Assembly (NCBI RefSeq): GCF_000024885.1
Contig: NC_013512.1
Location: 930,001-994,000, forward strand
From: Sulfurospirillum deleyianum DSM 6946
GTDB taxonomy: Bacteria; Campylobacterota; Campylobacteria; Campylobacterales; Sulfurospirillaceae
DNA length: 64,000 nucleotides
Direction: 5' to 3'
Under the pieces are notes generated by a model that ran no database searches, had not been told where the DNA came from, and saw only the letters and a list, made by a program, of their open reading frames with translations. The translations under genes were made by a program, and so were the position numbers. Shown here in pieces: positions 9,006-17,209 of this stretch; positions within the stretch are counted from its first letter, which is position 1, and each line of letters starts with the position of its first letter.

Positions 9006-9340
9006 CTTTTATAGCATTGCATCGTGCTTGATAAGTTAGTTTCTTATCCCCTTTTTAAACGAAGGTTGGCGTTCTATATGTAGCTCGTGTACATATAAAG
9101 TGGGTGTATGCTTTGCGCATCATGACCCATAGCTTAAGTAGCTATATAACAAGAATCTCTAAATTAGAAGATAATGAAAGTATAGCACCAAAAAAAGATG
9201 CTCTTGCATTTTTACCCGTTTTGGTATGAAGAGAAAAGAGCAGTTTGAAGTGCTAAAAAGTACCACTCTATCGAGCTTCTAAAAAACAGTGTCCGTTGAA
9301 TTTCATTTTTTAATTCAATGGCTAAATTCAACACTTTTTT
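9006..9340 (+). ncRNA. Putative structured RNA of the recombinase module, copy 1
   Basis: This stretch of about 335 bases has no coding frame and aligns with 33385-33728. Shared blocks are TTGCATCG near the start and a hairpin followed by CCCC. That hairpin is GATAAG 9030-9035 with CTTATC 9043-9048 here, and GACTT/AAGTC in copy 2. Further shared blocks are AACAAGAATC, CCGTTTTGGTAT plus GAGAAAA, and a final hairpin GTTGAATTT (9295-9303) with AAATTCAAC (9324-9332) before ACTTTTTT. The hairpin sequences differ between copies while pairing is kept, which supports an RNA. Transcription start is inferred from the TATAAT at 8995. It ends 69 bases before ORF A. The rest of 8897-9408 shows nothing else. 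Function unknown; guide, antitoxin or leader roles are guesses. Confidence 0.6.
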
Positions 9341-9408
9341 CAACGTTTTTTATTTCATTTCAAAACAAAAACGAATAGTAGTATCTCAATTAAAAAAAGG
9401 ATACTGCA

Positions 9409-9915
9409 ATGAAACCAATTTCTTCTAAACAGTTGTTGCATTTTTATGCCAGAATGCCAGAGCCTCTCCAACAGGAAGTGCTTGAAAAAACATTTGAACA
9501 GTATTACACTTTAAAAAGCAGAAATACTGAAGGACTTAATCGTTCAATGCTTTATCACCAAGCATTACTGTTTGTTCTGAAACAATATAATGATACTTTA
9601 ACACTAGGTTCTGCTAAAAAGAACTCTAAAGAACTTGATAGCCTAGATGCAAAAAATAAACTACAGCTTAAAATGTTTGATTCATCTCAGAAAAGAAGTG
9701 CTAAAAAACGATCTAAACTTCTCGATCAATATGCATCATTAATCTATCAATTAAAAGAAAAAGAGGGGAAAAGTTATTCGCAAATCTGTCTCCATCTTGG
9801 CAAATCAAAGAAATTCAAAGTTGATACAACCTATCTTTGCAAACTCTACCCCATTATTAAGCAGAATATCGAAGATTTAAAAGCTATGACTATGGAAAAA
9901 AACAGCATTTTATAA
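9409..9915 (+). CDS. Recombinase-module ORF A, copy 1 (unknown family)
   Basis: A 168-residue helical, lysine-rich protein, clearly homologous to the protein at 35650-36150. Shared stretches are MPEPLQQEVLEKTFEQYYTL here with MPKNLQEETFEYTIQTYYTL there, GLNR-S/A-M/S-LY, then a basic patch (KRSAKKRSKLLDQY with KRRAAKKRDKILGQY). Both end with a helix-turn-helix-like half: SYSQICLHLG...VDTTYLCKLYP with SWIAAYLRRF...IDKTYLFKLYP. The AAAGGA ribosome site is strong. It is the first gene of the module and could be a DNA- or RNA-binding accessory of the recombinase (inference). I recognise no named family. Confidence 0.75.
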   Translation: MKPISSKQLLHFYARMPEPLQQEVLEKTFEQYYTLKSRNTEGLNRSMLYHQALLFVLKQYNDTLTLGSAKKNSKELDSLDAKNKLQLKMFDSSQKRSAKKRSKLLDQYASLIYQLKEKEGKSYSQICLHLGKSKKFKVDTTYLCKLYPIIKQNIEDLKAMTMEKNSIL

Positions 9916-9950
9916 AATTGAATCATTGCAAAACGAATAGTATATATAAC

Positions 9951-11486
9951 TGAGCTTTCGCACCTAATTCCAATAAAAGAATAGTCTAAAAAGGCTATTC
10001 TTTCGAGCGTTTAGAAGAGTGCCATCTCCATATTGACAAATGAAAAAAGTCTGTTAAAGCCCTATATTAGGCACTTTTAGCTATAATAAAAATAAAGAAT
10101 ATCATCCATGAATCTTCAAGAACAGATCCTATCGGCCATAAATACAACGCTTAAAAACCCCATATATCAAACACTGCAACTCTTAAACATCAAGAGTATT
10201 TTACACCGTGCTAACTTTGTAAAGAAAAGAGAAGGCGTAGCCCCCTATCTTGTTGTATTACACTTTGTCTATATGTTGGTGATGAATAAAAAGATATCTT
10301 CGTTTATGCACCAAAGCAATGAGAGTTTTAAAAAAGACACCTACTACAGACTTTTGCAAAATAGTAGCTACAACTGGAGAAAACTTCTCTCTTTAAGCAC
10401 TTTAAAAATCATCAAGCTTTTGCATAAAGTCCAAGATGCTTCGTCAATAAAAGTCTTTATTATGGATGATACGGTTGAGGGTAAAACAGGTAAATATATA
10501 GAGGGGAGTCGTGATGGACTTTGGAGCAATAAAGAGAAGCGAACCATTAGAGGGATCAATGTTGTTTCTTTGAATTATAGTGATGGTTATTCAAATTTTA
10601 TGATAGATTTTGCAATGAGCATGGGAAACTATGCCCGCGTTAAAGTTGAAGAGTTTAGTACAGAACTCGATATCCGTTGCAACGCTTACAAACGAAGAAT
10701 GGAGATTATGGAGGGTAAGTCTAAGATAGCATTGGCTATGGTAAAAAGAGCTGTACACAGTGGTATATACGCTGATTACTTGCTGGTTGACAGTTGGTAC
10801 TCTAAACCAGCCTTTATCCAAGAGATGAACGATTTGGGTCTAAAGGTCATTTCAAGAATTGCTAACAACACTAAGATTTGGAACTTTAATGACAAAGAAA
10901 AAACACTGAATGCCATGTATGAAAAACACAAAAAGCTTAAAAATGCCAAAGTGGGAACATATGGCAAGAAGATTCGCTTTAGCTATTTTTCAACCGTTGT
11001 TGAACATAAAAATGCAGGGAAACTCAAAATTGTTTTTATTAAAACCACCGACAATCTCATCCCTATTGTCTCCACCGATTTAGAACTCAATGATGAAGAG
11101 ATTATTGAGATTTATAAACGACGATGGGATATAGAACAAGGCTATAAAGAGCTCAGAGAATACTTTGGGTTTGGACAAGAAGAAAATAGAATCTATGAAG
11201 CACTGATTGCTAGAATGACACTTTCATTCTTTGCTTACAATATTGTCAGCTACATCAATAGAATCAGCCATGAGCCAAAAACCATTGGTGGATTATTTAA
11301 AGATTTGGAGTGTGAACTCTACACGCTTTCTATTGCTATGCAAGCGTTTATTGAAATAATGGACAAAATAGCACAAATTGATGAGATTGTAAAGAACAAT
11401 AAGGATTTTACCAGTATAATTGCTACACTACGAAGTGCAACTCAAGAATTGCTGGGATTTAGGTGCGAAAGATGAGTATATAAAGC
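9951..11486 (+). mobile_element. IS4-family insertion sequence
   Basis: A transposase gene is bracketed by inverted ends. The left end reads CTTTCGCACCTAATTCC from 9955, and the right end, reversed, reads CTTTCGCACCTAAATCC. The right repeat overlaps the last codons of the transposase (LLGFRCER). Outer bases extend the match weakly (actgag / actcat). Flanks are AT-rich (tatata / atataa), so a short target duplication of about 5 bp is possible but not certain. A hairpin at about 9978-9999 (AAGAATAGTC... GGCTATTCTT) inside the left end could block read-in transcription. It separates ORF A from ORF B of the module. Confidence 0.85.
10108..11475 (+). CDS. IS4-family DDE transposase
   Basis: A 455-residue transposase. 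The first Asp is in VFIMDDTVEGKTG (near residue 115) and the second in YLLVDSWYSKPAF (about 230). The catalytic Glu is in IYKRRWDIEQGYKELREYFG (about 340), which fits the Y-(2)-R-(3)-E-(6)-K signature of the IS4 group. The frame is full length with an ATG at 10108. No close ribosome site is visible and an inner hairpin protects it, consistent with low expression. Confidence 0.9.
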   Translation: MNLQEQILSAINTTLKNPIYQTLQLLNIKSILHRANFVKKREGVAPYLVVLHFVYMLVMNKKISSFMHQSNESFKKDTYYRLLQNSSYNWRKLLSLSTLKIIKLLHKVQDASSIKVFIMDDTVEGKTGKYIEGSRDGLWSNKEKRTIRGINVVSLNYSDGYSNFMIDFAMSMGNYARVKVEEFSTELDIRCNAYKRRMEIMEGKSKIALAMVKRAVHSGIYADYLLVDSWYSKPAFIQEMNDLGLKVISRIANNTKIWNFNDKEKTLNAMYEKHKKLKNAKVGTYGKKIRFSYFSTVVEHKNAGKLKIVFIKTTDNLIPIVSTDLELNDEEIIEIYKRRWDIEQGYKELREYFGFGQEENRIYEALIARMTLSFFAYNIVSYINRISHEPKTIGGLFKDLECELYTLSIAMQAFIEIMDKIAQIDEIVKNNKDFTSIIATLRSATQELLGFRCER

Positions 11487-11529
11487 ATTATGTTTTATAC
11501 CAAATTGTAATTACCCTAAAGGAGTTAGT

Positions 11530-12057
11530 ATGTCAGGTGTTGTTATTCCTATTGTGCACGATCTCTATCTGGTTGCCGATAAAATTGAAATTTTAGAAAA
11601 TAGAATTGTTCCTATATCTATTAGCGATTCTGGCAAAATTTTAAAGGCTCAACTGTTTGAAAAATCCCGCGATCATTTCATCATTAAGTCTATGTTTTGG
11701 GATCATACTAGACTTGTCAGCGGTGTTTACATATATCATCTGCATGAAATTTTCATCGCATTTGTGCACAATCGCCTGCGCAGCAAACAAGAGTATTTTA
11801 TCTTCAATAAAAAATATGGATATGGTGTCAAGCTCTATTTTGGAAAGAGTAAAGAACCTGATCTTCACATGGAGGTATATGATAAACAAACCAATAGCTT
11901 TGTCTTGGTACAGAGCTTTTCGAAACTAGAATGTTGCATCATCGTACGAGAAATAAACAACTATTTGCATAAAGGTGAAATCAAAGAGGAATTTTTAGAA
12001 GGTAATGTTAAATGCAACTATAGTGGTAAGAGTTTTACTTTGAGGACACCAGAATGA
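11530..12057 (+). CDS. Recombinase-module ORF B, copy 1 (unknown family)
   Basis: A 175-residue, strand-rich protein homologous to the 188-residue protein at 36140-36706. Conserved stretches include IPI.HDLYL/IPLLQDFYL near the start, L..H.FI...AYVHN-type sequence in the middle (YHLHEIFIAFVHNRL / LYLHHFIEVLLAYVHNDL), KLECCIIVREINNYLHKGEI / KIECRILIRMFFNYLNKGEI, and a closing NVKCNYSGKSF / NTKCNYSNNRF. The ribosome site AAAGGAG precedes ATG 11530. Its stop overlaps the recombinase start by ATGA, exactly as in copy 2. It was probably contiguous with ORF A before the IS4 insertion. Confidence 0.75.
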   Translation: MSGVVIPIVHDLYLVADKIEILENRIVPISISDSGKILKAQLFEKSRDHFIIKSMFWDHTRLVSGVYIYHLHEIFIAFVHNRLRSKQEYFIFNKKYGYGVKLYFGKSKEPDLHMEVYDKQTNSFVLVQSFSKLECCIIVREINNYLHKGEIKEEFLEGNVKCNYSGKSFTLRTPE

Positions 12058-12614
12058 GAGGATCAATACAATATCAAACAGGAGAACTTGCAAAAGTTCT
12101 CTTTTCTCCAGGAATGACAAAACGTGAGCAAAAAGTTACAGGCTTTGTTGCCAATGCCAAAACGCTTGAAACCTATCGAGAGGTATGGAATGAATTAGGT
12201 ATATATGTCAAAGAGCATTTTGCACTCAAAGACCTACAAAAGTTGAATGAGAAGCATATTGTGCACTATATGTACTTTAAAGCGTACCAACAGATTAGCG
12301 AACAGCGCTTGGAACTCATCTCAAGTGCTTTGTATAAGCTAGAAACTGCCTTGCGTAAGCTCAATGCAAAATATTCTCTTGAGAGTTTACGTTACAGCTT
12401 AAATATAGATAGAGAATATGATTTTTCAATCTGTCAAAAAATTCTTGATGAAGCACGTAAAAATCTACTGGTCGTAGAAACAAGCGATGAACCAACCTTT
12501 TGTAGAGCCTATATTGATCCACAAGCTCTTATAGATGCAATCACCGATCCTACTTTCAAACTTGCTACCAAGATTCAATACGAAAGTGGTGCTAGACTCG
12601 AAGGAATTGAGCGC
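12054..12614 (+). pseudogene. Module tyrosine recombinase, copy 1, truncated by IS21
   Basis: The first 187 codons of a tyrosine recombinase, aligning without gaps to the first 187 residues of the intact protein at 36703-37734. Both start MRGSI.[Y/F]QTG and both reach the catalytic Arg181 in ESGAR. IS21 begins at 12615, and the DNA on its far side (14717 onward) does not continue the gene. The half with HxxR and Tyr is therefore missing. This copy cannot recombine on its own. Confidence 0.85.
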
Positions 12615-12739
12615 TGTCAAGGGCGGAGTTAAAATGGGCAGTATAAAAAGCTGCTAAAAAGTAGTTTTTACAACCAAAAGCTTAAATGAGCAGATTAGTT
12701 CTGCTAAAGTCTTTTTTCAAATATATTGAAAGGAGACAG

Positions 12740-14658
<1,919 letters not shown>

Positions 14659-14771
14659 GGTTACGTTTCGTAATTTTTTTACGAAAAAACTGCTGAATTT
14701 AACTCCGCCCTTGACAATGAGAGTCACACTCTTTAAAGTGTTGCGTCAGTATCTACTTCAAAGGAGTCATC

Positions 14772-15050
14772 ATGCATAAAGAGATTATCAATGCTTCCTT
14801 GAATAAAAAGAAACAAACTAAGAGGCAACAGTTATCATCAACCAAAGAGAAGAAGACTTCTCTTCATGTAATGGAGGCTGTGGAGAGAGCAATCACACAT
14901 AAAGGTAAGAAAAGCACTTTGGATGAAAGCAGCCTCAATCCAAGAGCGAAAGCACTTTTAGAAGAGTTAAGCAGTGAGCTTGGCATATCCAAAGAGGTGA
15001 TCGCAGAGCTGGCTATCACACTTTATAGATTTTGCAAGGATCAAGTATGA
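14772..15050 (+). CDS. Small hypothetical protein, basic N-terminus
   Basis: A 92-residue protein with a lysine-rich N-terminal half (KKKQTKRQQ, KGKKS) and a helical C-terminal half (NPRAKALLEELSSELGISKEVIAEL). The second half could be a short DNA-binding or dimerisation domain. AAAGGAG lies eight bases before the ATG. It heads a tightly overlapping four-gene group (to 15903), next to the IS21 copy. No family recognised. Confidence 0.6.
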   Translation: MHKEIINASLNKKKQTKRQQLSSTKEKKTSLHVMEAVERAITHKGKKSTLDESSLNPRAKALLEELSSELGISKEVIAELAITLYRFCKDQV

Positions 15051-15220
15051 AATATCTCTGCATACCACTCTCTTTAAAAGAGAAAAAGGCTATTACCCAA
15101 CAGGCACGATCTTTAAAGCTATCTCGATGCACCTTCATTCATAAAGCTCTATGTCTGCTTCAAAAACAGATGAGACACACAAAAAAAAGACAACACAGGA
15201 GATATTTACATGTACAATGA
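15047..15220 (+). CDS. Small ribbon-helix-helix-like protein
   Basis: ATG 15047 overlaps the previous stop (ATGA). The 57-residue product begins MKYLCIPLSLKEKKAITQQA, then LKLSRCTFIHKAL. A strand followed by two helices fits a ribbon-helix-helix protein. The C-terminus is strongly basic (TKKRQHRRY). It might regulate the group. Similar small pairs are often found on plasmids. Confidence 0.5.
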   Translation: MKYLCIPLSLKEKKAITQQARSLKLSRCTFIHKALCLLQKQMRHTKKRQHRRYLHVQ

Positions 15221-15656
15221 ACCCACAGGCGGATGGATCATGGCACTTCTTGCCACACTACTTGCTATTTGGACGTATAGAGTTTCCAAAAGAATTGAAA
15301 TAGACCATGAAAAAGCGTTTGAAAATATTGAATTTTTAGGACAGAAGTATTGGTGCCTACATCAAGAAGAGCCACACTTTATGCTTCGTCTTAAAACACT
15401 CATTGAAAAAATCAAACAAGGCTCCTTTGGAATTGTGTATGAAAAAAAAGAGCCTCAAGTGGTTCTTTTACCTATCGATGAGTTTGACAGGCTCAAAGCG
15501 ATTGAAGAGTATTTAGAAGATCAAGAGATTGCAAAGATTATAGAAGAGTGTCTTCATACAAGAGATAAAAATGAGCCACATCCTTTGGAGAAATTTGAGA
15601 CGTTGCGAGCAAAAATATATGAAAAATACGCTTCAAAGCAGAATGAACATGAGTGA
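15210..15656 (+). CDS. Membrane-anchored protein with Phd/YefM-like segment
   Basis: A 148-residue protein with one N-terminal membrane segment (GGWIMALLATLLAIWTYRV, residues 7-25) and a soluble tail. Residues about 70-105 (QGSFGIVYEKKEPQVVLLPIDEFDRLKAIEEYL) resemble the Phd/YefM antitoxin fold, where a regulator reads 'vkrdGkpvavllpleeyerL'. A membrane-bound antitoxin-like domain is unusual, and no toxin is next to it. The AGGAG ribosome site supports ATG 15210, and it overlaps the previous gene. Function unknown. Confidence 0.55.
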   Translation: MYNEPTGGWIMALLATLLAIWTYRVSKRIEIDHEKAFENIEFLGQKYWCLHQEEPHFMLRLKTLIEKIKQGSFGIVYEKKEPQVVLLPIDEFDRLKAIEEYLEDQEIAKIIEECLHTRDKNEPHPLEKFETLRAKIYEKYASKQNEHE

Positions 15657-15903
15657 GTTTATACTATCCATTGTTGTGATGATAGTGCTTTGTATGATGT
15701 ATGTTTTTATCTTAAGACCTGTTCATAGACGCTATGATGCAGTATTTAATCATCTTTTAGCAAAAGAGATTGCCAGAAGGCTTTATCAAGAAACCCATCC
15801 AGAATTTAGCTATAAAGTCTATCATGAGGATGATTTGCAACGCCAAATCATCCTAGGCAGTGCGGTGAAAGAGTTTAGAAGATTGGTCAAAAAAAATAGT
15901 TAA
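15649..15903 (+). CDS. Small single-pass membrane protein
   Basis: An 84-residue protein starting MSEFILSIVVMIVLCMMYVFIL, a clear membrane helix, then a charged cytoplasmic tail ending EFRRLVKKNS. ATG 15649 overlaps the previous stop by eight bases. Its C-terminus has a diverged relative in the remnant at 637-773, so the pair marks the ends of a duplicated segment. Family unknown; an upstream in-frame ATG at 15571 is unlikely, since it lies deep inside the preceding gene. Confidence 0.6.
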   Translation: MSEFILSIVVMIVLCMMYVFILRPVHRRYDAVFNHLLAKEIARRLYQETHPEFSYKVYHEDDLQRQIILGSAVKEFRRLVKKNS

Positions 15904-16116
15904 CATTTACGATTGATTAACAAGGCGTTTGAAAACCATTGAAGCTGCAACTCCATGCTTTCACAAGCAAGACAAATATCTCCTTTTTTTCTTTAAACAT
16001 CTCATATAATACTTCATTTTGTATCACACATTAAAGTCAAACCATAATATTATTGGCTATAATCAAACGAATTCATCACAAAGAAGCACCGTGAAACTGA
16101 TTCATTTTTCGGACAC
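15770..16116 (+). repeat. Right member of diverged direct repeat (sbcD upstream segment)
   Basis: Partner of 637-1046. It holds the end of the small membrane-protein gene, the intergenic region with the promoter core, and the start of intact sbcD. The region between the two members (1047-15.8 kb) is the accessory patchwork. Confidence 0.75.
16035..16063 (+). promoter_or_regulatory. Promoter of sbcD-sbcC
   Basis: A good -10 TATAAT (16058-16063) after TTGG (extended type), with a weak -35 (AGTCAA near 16035). The same core occurs upstream of the truncated sbcD copy at 986-991. The GTG start follows 27 bases later. Confidence 0.55.
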
Positions 16117-17209
16117 GCATTTAGGCTTTAACGATTTAGATGTTATCAATGAGCTCGGTATCAACCAGCGAGAAGCTGACTTTTACGATGCGTTTACGCA
16201 GGTCATTGAGCAAATCAAAGCAATAAAACCTGATTACATCATCCACACGGGTGATCTTTTTCACCGCCCATCTCCTAGCAATCGAGCTATCACTTTCGCT
16301 CTTGAACAGTTTAAAATCATCGAAGCACTGAATATCCCATTTATCATGATAGCGGGCAATCACTCCACGCCACGTACCAATTTAAGCTCTCCCATTCTCA
16401 AAATATTTGAAAATTTTAAAAATGTTTATGTCTCATACAATCAAGAGTACAAAAAAATCGAGTTTGATGATGTGGTCTTTCACACCTTGCCCCATATGCA
16501 CGATGAGACAAAAGCACTTTCTCAAATCGAACTGTGTGAAGAAAATCTCGATGCAACCAAACGCAACATCATGATGCTTCACTGCTCTGTGGGCGCGCAC
16601 TATTTGATGGCGGAGTTTGGCGAATGGGTGTATCCACACGACAAAGAGAGCCTTTTTTCTAAAGTGGATTATGTCGCTCTTGGGCATTGGCATGGCTTTG
16701 GGAAAGTCGGCAAACACGAAAATGTTTACTATGCAGGCTCCACCGAACGCACCAGTTTAAACGACAAACGAAACTCCAAAGGTTTTCTTGAAGTCACACT
16801 GGATGAGGCTTTATATGTAAACTACCACGAGATACAAATTCGCCCCATCAAAACCTACGATATCAATTGTGAAGACTTTGAGCACTCAGTTGAGTCTTTA
16901 CATGTAAACGATACAAAAGACGCTCTTATCGAAGTCAAACTGACCAATCTCACCCCTTTGCAGTCCATTGACATTCAAACTCGTGACATCAAAAATCTCT
17001 TTGGCGAAGCTTTACATGTAAGCATCAAAAGAGAGTTCAAACAAACCAACGGTGAAGCCACACTAAATGACATTGAAGCCCTCTCTTTGGAAACGTATTT
17101 TTTAGAACACATCAAAGAAGAGAGTCAGCCCGAAGCGTTTGAACGGCTCAAATCAAAAATACAAGAATTATTTGTCAGTTACGAAGAGGTGAGCGATGAT
17201 ACTCTCTAA
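16091..17209 (+). CDS. sbcD: SbcD exonuclease subunit (Mre11-like)
   Basis: A 372-residue metallophosphoesterase that pairs with SbcC to open hairpins and process blocked DNA ends. Motifs in order: DTHLG (residue 8), HTGDLFH (about 53), AGNHS (about 92), HCSVG (about 160), GHWHGFG (about 197). I choose GTG 16091 because the domain starts there (VKLIHFSDT) and the duplicated copy keeps GTG; the frame upstream reads into the promoter. It overlaps sbcC by 14 bases. Two TTACATGTAA palindromes lie inside (16898, 17012), read as LHV. Confidence 0.93.
   Translation: MKLIHFSDTHLGFNDLDVINELGINQREADFYDAFTQVIEQIKAIKPDYIIHTGDLFHRPSPSNRAITFALEQFKIIEALNIPFIMIAGNHSTPRTNLSSPILKIFENFKNVYVSYNQEYKKIEFDDVVFHTLPHMHDETKALSQIELCEENLDATKRNIMMLHCSVGAHYLMAEFGEWVYPHDKESLFSKVDYVALGHWHGFGKVGKHENVYYAGSTERTSLNDKRNSKGFLEVTLDEALYVNYHEIQIRPIKTYDINCEDFEHSVESLHVNDTKDALIEVKLTNLTPLQSIDIQTRDIKNLFGEALHVSIKREFKQTNGEATLNDIEALSLETYFLEHIKEESQPEAFERLKSKIQELFVSYEEVSDDTL

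Noticed and set aside
12686-12739. Longer N-terminus for IstA (MSRLVLLKSFF...)
   Set aside because: The strong ribosome site lies before the inner ATG at 12740, and the domain starts there.
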